A stretch of DNA of 64,000 nucleotides from Ruminococcus flavefaciens (lineage in GTDB: Bacteria; Bacteroidota; Bacteroidia; Bacteroidales; P3): contig JAMPAI010000003.1 of NCBI GenBank assembly GCA_023667315.1, positions 1-64,000 of the forward strand, given 5' to 3'. The notes under the pieces were generated by a model. It did no database searches. It saw only the letters and a program-made list of their open reading frames with translations, and had not been told where the DNA came from. Positions 43,167 to 53,900 of the stretch are shown piece after piece. The stretch's first letter is position 1. Each line of letters begins with the position of its first letter. A program made the translations under genes and the position numbers.

Positions 43167-43490
43167 GCCGCAAAGATAAACATTATCTTAAAAGAGCCGC
43201 TGCAGGGGTGTGTTTTTTTGTGCTTCCGAACAGTTTTTATATACGTTATTTTATTGTTCCGATTCGTTTTGGCGATATGTTAGATTGTTGTTTTATTTTG
43301 TATTGGGCGTAATCGCTAAGGTAAAGTAAGGTACGTTTTTCGTTGTTGCTAATGGTTTGTCGTGGAAGCTTTTTCAGACCTTTGGAAAATATTATAATAA
43401 CTTTACAATCCTGACAAAGAGACTCTAAAGAGTTTTTAAAGGTGGAAGACAAAGAAAGGGATTAATTACTAACAAACAAAATTCAAAACA
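43167..43490. other. Divergent intergenic region between the regulator and a T9SS cargo gene
   Basis: 324 bp, AT-rich relative to the flanking genes. It holds a -7 box TATCTTTG on the minus strand (43178-43171) only 4 bases from the regulator ATG. On the plus strand TAACTTTA (43398-43405) is an imperfect -7 box for the T9SS gene, without a well-placed -33. A 68-codon open frame on the minus strand (43246-43452) is not supported. I see no RNA gene here. Confidence 0.6.
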
Positions 43491-46334
43491 ATGAAGAAGA
43501 CATTTTTCTTTTTGTTGACGCTGCTGTTGGCCTGCGGCTTCGCCTGGGCGGACGGCGTGAGCGTGTCGGGTAAGGTTACCGTAACGGCGCGAGGAACGCA
43601 AACCACCCCTAACATGGGCGATTCGGTGCTGTTGCGCAACGAATCGATAACCAAGGTGGCGAAATTGGTGGAGGATGAAGCGACCAGGAGTTACGGTTAT
43701 GAGTTTTCCGATGTCGCTGCCGGTAAATATGCATTGGTTTACAATGGATTTGTTCATGGATTGTACGTGGCGGCCATCGACACCATTACAGTGGAAAATG
43801 CCGATATTGTACACGATATTGCAGCGGTTGCGGACCCTTCTCGTGTTGATCTTACGATAATTCCGCAAATTCTCGTTAATCAATATGGAGGTATGTATCC
43901 TTCAACGCTGCAAGGTATATCTGTCAATTGCAAGATAAAGGGGGAAGCAGGGGAAGGAACAACTGTTGTCTCGGACTATAGTGGAGCCAAGTTTGCCTAT
44001 CTTGACACAGCCTATACATATGCCATTACATTGCAAAAAGAAGGTTATAAGGATTCTGTTTTTGATACTAAGGCGTTTGAAATACAGGGAAGTGATGTTG
44101 TTGGAAAAACGATAAATGTTCTAATGCAGGAAGACCTGGGCAATCAGGTAACGCTTAAGGGGACGGTTTCCGTAGATGGATATAACGGTGTTCCCAAGTT
44201 ACCCGAACTCTATCTGGCGCTTATGTGGGGCGATAAAACCTACACCACCAAAATCGAGAACGGGGCATACGAGTTTGGCGATAAAATCCCCGTAGGCGAA
44301 GTGACGTATTATTTAACCGCCTCTACTTATGAACCCACCCGTAATTTGTCGAAGAATTGGGTATTCAAGGGGGATTCCAAGGACACGAACGTAATGGAAT
44401 ATACCTTGGAGGGAGCTGACAACGCCACGGTTACCAACAACCTTACGCTTAAGCGTATCAAGGTGGAACTTACCGGGAAAGTGGTGGACACGATGACGAA
44501 TCCCGGTAGAACGCAGGGGATAAATAACGCTTCTGTAAAATTGGGGGAAATTACGGCCACTACCAATTACAACGGCGAATATACCTTTAACGGTTTAACG
44601 GACGGTACCTATACCATCGAGTATTCCAGCGCAGGATATGCCGGCTTTAGTCAAGAGGTGACCATCAATATGAGCCAGATGGCCCTTGACAGTACGGTTA
44701 CCTTGCCTAATGTTTCATTGAAACCGCAGGAAGGCGAATATGTGTTTAGTGGTAACTTAAGTTACTATGATGCCAGCCACGCTTCTGTGCCATTGCAAAA
44801 TGCAAAAGTGATATGTTATGAAGATTATACCTGCAATACCAAATTGGATAGCACGTATAGCGATGAGAACGGGAATTGGTCTCTCAAGGTAACGAGTTTC
44901 GCCAATAAAACGTTCTATTTCCGTGCATTCCACGAAGATATTGAAGTGGCTGACTATCCTTCATCAGGAAACACTTACCAAGAGCAGGTTCCTGTAAGCA
45001 TTTCTTGTACCGCCAAAACCCCCGACCTGTTGGGTATGGAAAACGCTCATGCCGAACAGATCGGTCTCGAAGCGAAAGTAAGGCTTTCGTGGGACTGGCC
45101 GGAAGAATTGAGAAACGGCTATAAGGATCAAAACGGTAACGGAACCTATATGATTTCCAGGATTACGGTGCACCGTCGACTGGAAAACGGTTCGGGTGCG
45201 GAACAGATCGGTATTGTAACGCCGGATCCGTATTATGCCTTGCCTCCCACCGAATATATCGATTCCACCACCGCGTTGGCAATAGGACAGGGTTATGTAT
45301 ATCATTTTGAAATCATGTACAGCAGCCCCTCCTATAAATCCATTGAGGTTACCGATCCCGACAACCTTACGCTTACCTTGCGTGACAGGCTTCCGGATTC
45401 GAATACGGTGACACTGGTTTCCGAACCTGTCAAATGGGGTACGGTTGCCGGCGCCGGCAAATATGTGGAAGACCGTATGGTGAAGGTTACGGCCACGCCC
45501 AACGAGAACTGCGAGTTCAAGGGATGGCTGGATAAAAACGGCGATACCGTCAATAAGGGGATGGAATTTTCCTTCCGTCTGGTTTGCGACACCGTGCTTA
45601 CCGCCGTGTTCGACACCGTGATTCCCACGGCAACCGTAAGCCTGAGTCTCAACAAAGCCAACTGGGGCACGATTGCCGGCGCCGGCGAATTTCCGGTGGG
45701 CAGTGCGGTGACGGTTAACGCCCTGCCCAAGAAAAACTGCACGTTCAAGGGCTGGGTGAGCGCCGAAGACACCGTTTCGCGCGAAAAGGACTTTACCTTT
45801 ACCCTTGTTTCCGACACCACGCTTACCGCCATTTTCGACACGGTGATTTCCGGAGATGATCCTGTGGTGGTTCCCGACTCGGTTACCCTGACCCTGAACG
45901 TGAACGATGCCGCGTTCGGCGAAGTTCTCGGTGCCGGCAAATACGAAAAGGGCGAAGAAGTTACCGTCAAGGCTACCGCCAATACCGGCTACGAGTTCGT
46001 GGCCTGGATGAGTGGCGAGGATACGGTGGCCCGCACCGCCGAGTTCAAGCTTACCCTGAACAGCGACAGCACGCTTACCGCCGTATTCGCCAAGACCACG
46101 GTGGCCAACGGCAAGGAAGAACTGGCGCAGTGGAACGCCTATGCCGAAAACGGCCAGATCGTTCTGCGCGGCAATGTTCCCGGCCGCTACGAAGTGTATT
46201 CGGTGGCCGGCGTTCAGGTAAGCCGGGGCATCCTGAACGGAGAATGCCGCGTGGATGTACGCGGCAGCGGCCTGTATATGATCCGCCGCATTTCCTCCAC
46301 CGGCATTTCGGTCAAGAAAGTAATGGTGCGCTAA
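43491..46334 (+). CDS. T9SS-secreted protein with carboxypeptidase-regulatory-like and InlB-type repeats
   Basis: A 947-residue predicted surface protein. Signal peptide about 1-21 (ending GFAWA). Several carboxypeptidase regulatory-like beta-sandwich domains follow (GEITATTNYNGEYTFNGLTD near 360 is the clearest; others near 45-100, 220-290 and 420-490). FN3-like sequence (RLSWDWPEELRNGYKD) comes next. Three tandem InlB-type/bacterial repeat units lie about 637-709, 715-783 and 800-868, each with a WGT or FGE, GAG(K/E)(Y/F) and FKGW or FVAW core. A short sorting domain ends in KKVMVR. Probably adhesive. The region 43.85-44.15 kb is AT-richer than the rest, suggesting a patchwork origin. Followed by a strong terminator. 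Confidence 0.85.
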   Translation: MKKTFFFLLTLLLACGFAWADGVSVSGKVTVTARGTQTTPNMGDSVLLRNESITKVAKLVEDEATRSYGYEFSDVAAGKYALVYNGFVHGLYVAAIDTITVENADIVHDIAAVADPSRVDLTIIPQILVNQYGGMYPSTLQGISVNCKIKGEAGEGTTVVSDYSGAKFAYLDTAYTYAITLQKEGYKDSVFDTKAFEIQGSDVVGKTINVLMQEDLGNQVTLKGTVSVDGYNGVPKLPELYLALMWGDKTYTTKIENGAYEFGDKIPVGEVTYYLTASTYEPTRNLSKNWVFKGDSKDTNVMEYTLEGADNATVTNNLTLKRIKVELTGKVVDTMTNPGRTQGINNASVKLGEITATTNYNGEYTFNGLTDGTYTIEYSSAGYAGFSQEVTINMSQMALDSTVTLPNVSLKPQEGEYVFSGNLSYYDASHASVPLQNAKVICYEDYTCNTKLDSTYSDENGNWSLKVTSFANKTFYFRAFHEDIEVADYPSSGNTYQEQVPVSISCTAKTPDLLGMENAHAEQIGLEAKVRLSWDWPEELRNGYKDQNGNGTYMISRITVHRRLENGSGAEQIGIVTPDPYYALPPTEYIDSTTALAIGQGYVYHFEIMYSSPSYKSIEVTDPDNLTLTLRDRLPDSNTVTLVSEPVKWGTVAGAGKYVEDRMVKVTATPNENCEFKGWLDKNGDTVNKGMEFSFRLVCDTVLTAVFDTVIPTATVSLSLNKANWGTIAGAGEFPVGSAVTVNALPKKNCTFKGWVSAEDTVSREKDFTFTLVSDTTLTAIFDTVISGDDPVVVPDSVTLTLNVNDAAFGEVLGAGKYEKGEEVTVKATANTGYEFVAWMSGEDTVARTAEFKLTLNSDSTLTAVFAKTTVANGKEELAQWNAYAENGQIVLRGNVPGRYEVYSVAGVQVSRGILNGECRVDVRGSGLYMIRRISSTGISVKKVMVR

Positions 46335-46343
46335 CCACTTACA

Positions 46344-46380
46344 GGGGACGGAAGGCCCTTACGCCTTCCGCCCCCTCTTT
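46344..46380 (+). terminator. Terminator of the T9SS gene at 43491
   Basis: Stem GGGGACGGAAGGC / GCCTTCCGCCCC with one bulged A, followed by CTCTTT. It begins ten bases after the stop codon. Confidence 0.8.
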
Positions 46381-46408
46381 ATTTCTTCTGCGACGTAAAG
46401 ACTAAAAT

Positions 46409-47908
46409 ATGAAGACTCTAAGTAAAGTATTGGCTGCCGGAATCTTATTTGCCGGTGCATTATGTTTCGGCCGGGCGCAGAACGGACTGATCGAGTGGTG
46501 CCAGCCCGACACAATTACCAAGGTTTCCACCGCCAACACGGGCGGAATCTATGTCTATACCTACGATGACCGGGGCAACGCCCTCGTTACCGAATATTTC
46601 GAGACAAACGCAAACGGGGAGGTCCCCCAACAGAAAATAACGGCGGTATATAACCGCTTCGACCTGGTCGATACCACCGTAAGCTACAGTTACCGCAACG
46701 GTGCGTATATGGCGGCGGCCCGCAAGATTTCCACCTACGACAAGCGTGGCAACCACATCACCCTGACTAACGAAAACAGCGGCGACGGCACAATCTGGGT
46801 CAACGCCAGCCGCTACACTTACACATACAACGAACAGGGCCTTAAGACGGCCACGCTGGTGGAAGTTCCCGCTTCGGGCTTTCCCGACAAATGGGTCAAC
46901 TCGCAGAAAGCCGATTACGCCTACGACGCGCAGGGACGGGAGATCTCGTACGAACAATACGTATGGAACGGAACGGACTGGGCGCATTACCGCAGCACCT
47001 TCAATGTATATGAAGGCGATTTACTGAAGGAAGAATCGGGCAAGGGGCTTACCGACGAGGGCGTGTTTACGGATACATACAAGATTCAATATACCTACAA
47101 TGCGGCCGGCAGCGAAACCGAATGGCTCTACCTTGTCTTTGAAGACGGAGGCTGGACAAACGCCTACCGCCGCGATTTTTCCTACGATGAAACTACGGGA
47201 CGCCGCACCGAGTATGTTTCCTATGAATGGAATACCGCACTGAGTGAACCCCGATGGACGGGAACTACCAGGGAAACCTATTTCTACAATGAGAAAGGTC
47301 TGCGTTACAAGGTGGATCAGTACGCCAAGGTGGAAAATGCCGAAGAGTGGAGCAAGACGATTTCGGTCGAATATACGTTTAGCGCGTTCGGTCGCCGTAC
47401 ATCCATGTTGCGCAGCGACTACCGCGATGAAGGCGGGGTGTCGAGATACGAGTTCGAACTCAACGGGAAGGATGATGATGTCCGTGCCTCGTGTTTCGAA
47501 AAGAAAGGCGAGGAATGGATTCCCGCCGATAGATATGATCTGCAGCTGCAATGGCACGACGGCACGGAAATACTCTACGCCAACAGCCCCGCCATGCACG
47601 AACTTACGGTACACTATGCCTCGGGTATCAAAACACCTGTAAACTACGGTGATCTGGCCAACGAAACGCGGCGCGGCGCGGTTTTCGCAATCAGGGTATA
47701 TCCCAATCCCGCCCGCGACGTACTGCGCGTGGAAACGGAAGAAGACGGGATGTACGATATCGAGCTGTTCGATATTTCGGGACGCAGGCTTTCGGCACGT
47801 TATGCCGTTTCGCAGGCCGAGTTCAACGTGGAACGTTTTTCGGGCATGTGCTTTGTGCGCGTAAGCAAGGACGGCCAGGCCGTTTCGCGTAAAGTGGTCG
47901 TATTATAG
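46409..47908 (+). CDS. T9SS-secreted protein with YD/RHS-like repeats
   Basis: A 499-residue predicted surface protein. Signal peptide about 1-24 (ending CFGRAQ). From about residue 45 to 350 there is a series of short repeats built on Y-x-YD/N-x-x-G (YTYDDRGNALVTEYF, STYDKRGNHITLTNE, YTYNEQGLKTATLVE, YAYDAQGREISYEQY, YTYNAAGSETEWLYL). This is the pattern of YD/RHS-like beta repeats. A type A T9SS sorting domain closes the protein (IRVYPNPARDVLRVETEEDG to SRKVVVL). The next gene starts 29 bases later without an intervening terminator, so the two are probably co-transcribed. Function unknown; no toxin domain as in true RHS proteins is present. Confidence 0.82.
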   Translation: MKTLSKVLAAGILFAGALCFGRAQNGLIEWCQPDTITKVSTANTGGIYVYTYDDRGNALVTEYFETNANGEVPQQKITAVYNRFDLVDTTVSYSYRNGAYMAAARKISTYDKRGNHITLTNENSGDGTIWVNASRYTYTYNEQGLKTATLVEVPASGFPDKWVNSQKADYAYDAQGREISYEQYVWNGTDWAHYRSTFNVYEGDLLKEESGKGLTDEGVFTDTYKIQYTYNAAGSETEWLYLVFEDGGWTNAYRRDFSYDETTGRRTEYVSYEWNTALSEPRWTGTTRETYFYNEKGLRYKVDQYAKVENAEEWSKTISVEYTFSAFGRRTSMLRSDYRDEGGVSRYEFELNGKDDDVRASCFEKKGEEWIPADRYDLQLQWHDGTEILYANSPAMHELTVHYASGIKTPVNYGDLANETRRGAVFAIRVYPNPARDVLRVETEEDGMYDIELFDISGRRLSARYAVSQAEFNVERFSGMCFVRVSKDGQAVSRKVVVL

Positions 47909-47937
47909 ATTGGTATTCAACAAGAAAGAACATCGAT

Positions 47938-50900
47938 ATGAAAAATTGGATGTCAGGCTTTTTGCTTGCGTTGGCTTTCGCAGGCATGGCCGCTTCGGTC
48001 TGCGCGCAGAATGTGGCGCCCGCCAAACCGGAGGTTAAGTCGATTAGGGATGATAAGGTGTCGTTGGCTTGGGGAAATACCGAACAAATCTACGGTATTC
48101 TCGACGGCTTCGAAGACCATAAGGATTTCGCCGTCAACTCGCCGGGCAAGTTGGGCTGGAGCTATTGGGATATGGATAACGACAGGACGTATGCCATAGG
48201 TTCGTATGTGTATGAAAACGTGGGGGCGGCCATGGCGTTTCAGGTTTGGGTGCCCTCCAAGGCCATTCCGGCCTATACGGACGAAAAGGGTTTGCCTCAT
48301 TCGGGCGACAGGTGTCTGATCTCGATGGGGGTGTACGGGGATCAACGGAACGACTGGCTGATCAGCCCCGATCTGGAGACCTGCCGTTTCGGGGAAAACC
48401 CGACCCTGTCTTTCTGGGCCAGGTCGTTGAGCGGCAGTTATGGCCTGGAGTCCATAAAGATTGCTTATTCCACCACGGATATGGCGGTGTCTTCGTTTAC
48501 TTTCCTCAATAACGGTGAGTCCATCGAGATTCCGGAAAGTTCGGCGGATCATCCGGACATGTACTATTTTTCGTACACGATACCCAAGGAAGCCCGTTAC
48601 GTGGCCATCAACTGTGTGACGAACGGAGGTCAGGCGCTGTTGATCGACGATATCGCCATCGCCACCAACAAGTTGATGCCCAACAAGGCGGCCAATTACC
48701 TTACAGGCTTCAACCTGTACCGCGACGGCGTGAAGGTGAACGGCGCACTGATAGACGGACATGCCTACGAAGACGTGGTTCCCGCCTACGGCAGGCACGA
48801 ATATCAACTGGAAGCCGTCTATCAGGGCGGAGAGCCCGTAAAGGGCGAAGTGCTGGAAGTGGATGTGCCCAACATTCACCTGCTTCCGTTTATCGAGACC
48901 TTCAACACCTATAGCTTCGAGACCAATTTCTGGGAAGTGAGCTGTCCGGAGGGGGAGGCCGATTGCGGTTGGAAACCGGGTTACCGTTCGTATGGATTGG
49001 TGGATAACGCTGCCGAATTCTATCCCTATCCGAGCTGGAAGGACTATGGCGGATTCTGCCTGACAAGCATGGAATTGGATGCTGCCGGCATGGAAGGCGT
49101 CATGATGTGCTATGATTTGGCCTTGGTCGCCTATACCGGTGCCATGCCCACCGGAGAGGAGCGTACCGTCGAAAGTCTGTCGGTGGAGGTGTTCGACGGC
49201 ACCCAATGGCAGGAAGTGGCCAAACACACCAGCGAGAAGGGCAGTTTCGGCTACGACCGTTTTTATGTGGATCTGTCGCGGGTGGCGGCGAACAGGAAGT
49301 TCAATATCCGTTTCAATGCCACGGGTAAGAACGCCCGCAGCATCATTTCGTGGTTCGTGGCCTATGTAAGGGTTTACGAAAAGGCGAAGGCCCGGGTTTC
49401 GGGTACGGTTGCCTGTGCCGGAACGCCGGTGGAGGGAGCACAGGTTCAGATTACCGGTTCGGAAAACGATGTCTATACGGCCGTCACGAACGCGCAAGGC
49501 ATTTATTCGATGCCCGATGTGGATGCCGATACCTATACGCTGAAGGCAAGCCTCACCGGTTACAATTCCTATACCGAGGAAAACATCAAGATAGAGAAGG
49601 GCGGTAAAACGCTCGATATCGCGATGACCAAGCCCGTCATCTCGCTGGCGTCCGCCTCGCAGACGCATACCCTGGTGGCCGAAGCCTCGGCGGAAGGCAC
49701 GATGAACCTGCGGAATGGGGGCAACGGAGCGGCGCGCGCAAGCCTCTGGGTGGATTACGGAACGAATCCCGTAAGGGTGGGGCCTGCGTTCGAGGCGATA
49801 AAAACCTTTAACACCTCCACCATCCTTCAGGCGGCCATCGGTTTCGACGGCGATTATTTCTATCTGGCGCGCAGCGATGAATACGGCGATGCGCTGATCC
49901 ATAGGTACGATAGGGATAACTCGTATGTGGGTTCGTTTACGCCCGACATCAACGTGCGCCGTTATTTCGGCATGGCGTTCGACGGCCAGTATTTCTTTAC
50001 GGCCAACGGCGACAGCATTGTGCGCATCTTCGATTTCGTGAGGGAAGAGCCGGTAGGGCGGATCGTTACCCATATCGAGGGCATCTGCCATATCACCTAC
50101 GACGAAGTGCGCGATGCCTTCTGGGTGGGCTCGCTGAATACCCTGGCCTTGGTGGATAGAAACGGAAATACGCTGGAGGATGAAATCATATACAATTCCG
50201 AAGAAGTGCTGTTCTCCGGCGTGGCCTACGACCGCTACTTTAAGGACGGCCCCTGCCTGTGGATCATGGACCGCTCGCGCGGCAACCACCCCCTGAGTTC
50301 CTTGACCAAGGCGGTGATCCGTCGTATCGACCTGAACGACATGGAGATTAAAGACGATTACGCCTATCCCTGCAACCTCTTGCCCGGCTTTAAGTACGGC
50401 AACGCTACCGACGGGCAGTTCTGGGGCGAAGGGCTGTTCGGCACCACCCGTTACAAAGACGGGCATTTCGTGCTGATGGGCGTGATTGCCTCCAATCCCG
50501 GCCTGGTGGGCGTTATCGATATGTATCCGGTAACGGACTGGCTCGAAATAGACGAATACGCTTTCGATGTGGAGGCTTCCGGCAGCAAGGCGCTCGTCTA
50601 TACGGTAAATGCCGCCGATATGCTGGAAAACCAAACGAACAAGGCAACGGTAACCGTTCGCATGAATCCTTACGCCCAACCGCTTACCTACGAGGTTACG
50701 GCACAGGTGAACGCCAAGGCGGCCGCCGCCAGGCCGCTTGAGTTGAAAGCCACGGCGCAGAACGATGTGGCTGCCAGGTTGGATTGGAACGCACCTGCCT
50801 CGGCCACTGTTCCGGCCAGCTACAATATCTACCGCAACGGCCAGAAGATCGGCAGTTCCACCGAACGCAGCTATACCGACAACAACCTCAAATACGGCAC

Positions 50901-53900
50901 GCACGTGTATGCGGTGTCGGCGGTGTATGCGGGCGATAAGGAATCGGCCCTGAGCAACGAGGTGAAAGTGGAAATTGAAGCGGGTGTTCCTTGTTATGCT
51001 CCTTATGGCTTAACGGCGCAGAACGTGCGCAACCGGGAAATATCCCTTACGTGGAAAGATCCTTCCACGCTCGGCATGCAGCCGGTTACCCTGCGTTGGG
51101 ATAACGGCCGTAACGCTACCGGAATAGCGGGCACCACCGGCACCCCCTTTATCGCGGCCGTTTCGTGGAGCCCGCAAGACCTTGCCGATTACCGCAACAT
51201 GACCTTGGCTTCGGTAAGCTTTGTACCCTCCACGACCCAGGCCACGTTTACCTTGCTGTTGTACGAAAACGATGTGGAGGTTTACCGTCAGCCGGTAAAG
51301 GAAACCCTCGTGGTGGATCAGCCGCTTAAGGTGGCCTTGACCACGCCTTATAAGATCAGCGACCGAAAGGAACTGAAGGTGGGATTCGAGGTGAACGTTA
51401 CCGGGGATGGCGAGCTGGGTATCGGTGTGGACGACGGCCCGGCCGTGGATTTCAAGGGCAATTGGCTCTATATGGAAGACTATGGCTGGTTCACGCTCTC
51501 CCTAATAGGAATGCCCGAACGGAATTTCAATATTGCCATGGAACTTACGCCTAAAACCGGCGATGCAGAAGCGGCCGCCAATAGCTACAATGTGTATCGC
51601 AACGGAGACAAGATAAACCAAAGCCCGGTAACCGCCTGCGCGTACACAGACCCCGTTACCACACCGGGTGTCTATACCTATACGGTGACGGCCGTTCACG
51701 ACAACGGAGAATCGTATGCGTCGAAATCGGCACGCGCCCAGATCGTGGATGTTTCCTCGCACGATATACCCGAAGACCTTGCGGCCAGCGTTTCGATGAA
51801 CCGCTATGTGAACCTGCACTGGAACTATCCCAATATGCACGAAGGACTGAGCAAGGCTCCCGCCTACAGGCCTTTCGGCTATATCCTCGATTTCGAACTG
51901 GCCAACAGTGCCGAAGCGGCGGTGGTTACCGACGGGCAGTATATCTACACCGCCATGCGTAACAAGAACGGGGAGTTCAACAAGTACAGCATGGCCGGCG
52001 ACTTTATCGAAAGCTTTACGATAGAAAACGTCGGTTCGGTAATCAACATAGCCTACGACGGCCGGTATTTCTACACCAGCGGCAACAGCGCCACAATGTA
52101 TTGCCTCGACTTTGAAAGCCGCCGTATCGTGGAAGAAATAAGCCTTGCCTATACCGCGCGCCACTGTGCCTACATTCCCGAACTGGATAATGGCAAGGGC
52201 GGTTTCGAAGTGGGAGATTGGACAACCTCTTATCTGGTAAATAAATCGGGGGCCTTTATCGGACAGGGTTATTCGGGGCTGGACGGTGCTTACGGCGCCG
52301 CTTACCACAACGGCAAGATTTACTACGCGCAGCAGGGTGAAGCCGGTCTTTGCGAGATTATGGAAGTGGATCTTGAAACGCTCCAGCCTACGGGCAACAG
52401 CGTGGATCTGCGGAACTACACGCAGATCGGGCTACCCTCGGATGCCCGTTCCGGCGGTTTGACTTCCTTTGAGGTCGCCAACGGAACCGCCGTGTTGATC
52501 GTGAATATCCAGCTGCCGGACGCGAACAACCGCCTGGTGTTTATAGAATCCGAGAAGAATGCCTACATCTCCGGCTTTAATGTTTACCGTGGCGGAGAAA
52601 AGGTGAATAAGGAACTTGTTCCGGTACGCGAATACACCGATACGGTGATGGATGCAGGTACTTATAATTACACGGTTTCGGCAGTCTATGTGGATGAGGA
52701 GGAAAGCGACAAGAGCGATGCCGTGGCGGTAAAGATTTACGAGCCGCAGCATTGTGAGGCTCCCGTTGATGCACGTGGTACGGTACGGGGGCGCAACGTA
52801 AGGTTGCAGTGGGCTTCGGTTATCGACCAGACGGTTCCCGCCGATGATATGGAATCCTATACGCATCTGGCTACGGGAAATGTGGGGGCTTGGAAAACCA
52901 TAGACGGAGATGGTGAAAATATCTATATGTCTGAAGATCTTTCGTTTGCTGGAATGGATCGGGCCAAGACCTTTTTTGTCATAGACATGGATCAAATAGG
53001 GGAATCATCGTCTTCGTATGTGTATTCGGGTAAGAAAACTTTTGTTTCGTTTGGAGCATGGGATAGTGAGAATGTGTCGAAAACGGACGACTGGTTGATA
53101 ACCGATGCCAGAACAACGGGAGGTACGGCGGTTGCCGAGTGGATTTCGTTTTTGGCGCGAGGCCTGGATGCCGGATATAAGGAAAGTTTCTATGTGGCAT
53201 ATAGTTCAACGACTGCCGATGTGGCCGATTTCTTACCGTTAAAGACCACGGCCGAGCGAGTGGATTACTTATGGACACGTTACACTTACAACCTGCCTGC
53301 CGATGCGAAATACGTGGCAATTCACTATACTTCGTTGGAAGGCCGGGCGTTGTTTATCGATGATGTCAGCTTAGGTGTTGGAACCTGCCCGTTTACGGTG
53401 GGCAGTGAATTCGGCATAGGAGAAGAGTTTACCGAAGCGGTGGCGGGTTACTATGTTTACCGCAACGGTCAGCAGATTACACCCGAACCGATTAGGGCGA
53501 ATGCTTTCTTCGACGGGAACTTAGCCAACGGGGAATATTCCTACGAAGTAAAGGCGTTGTACAATACTTCCTGCGAAAGCCCCAAGAGCGAATCCGTAAA
53601 GGTAAAGGTGGAATATCAGAATCCATGCAATGCCCCTGAAGGCCTTGTGGCCGATGTCGTGGGCACGGATGTGTTGATGAGTTGGCTGGAGCCTTTTTAT
53701 GACGAATCCCTCGATTTAACGTATGTAAAGAGTGCGGATATGGCAGGATCCACCGGTTGGACCACCGCCACTACTTATTATGTAGCCTGCAAATGGGAGC
53801 CGTCAGACCTGATGGGTGTTTACGGTTACCGGCTCGATGCGGTGGCGGCTTTATTCTATGACGCGCCTACATCGCTCGACCTGTTGATTTATCAGGGGGG

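Noticed and set aside
43246-43452. 68-codon minus-strand frame
   Set aside because: AT-rich intergenic DNA between divergent genes with no start signal or homologous motif.
47953-50904. 983-codon open frame on the minus strand
   Set aside because: It lies entirely inside the 2225-residue T9SS gene on the plus strand, has low-complexity His/Gly-rich translation without recognisable domains, and is explained by GC-rich codon use.
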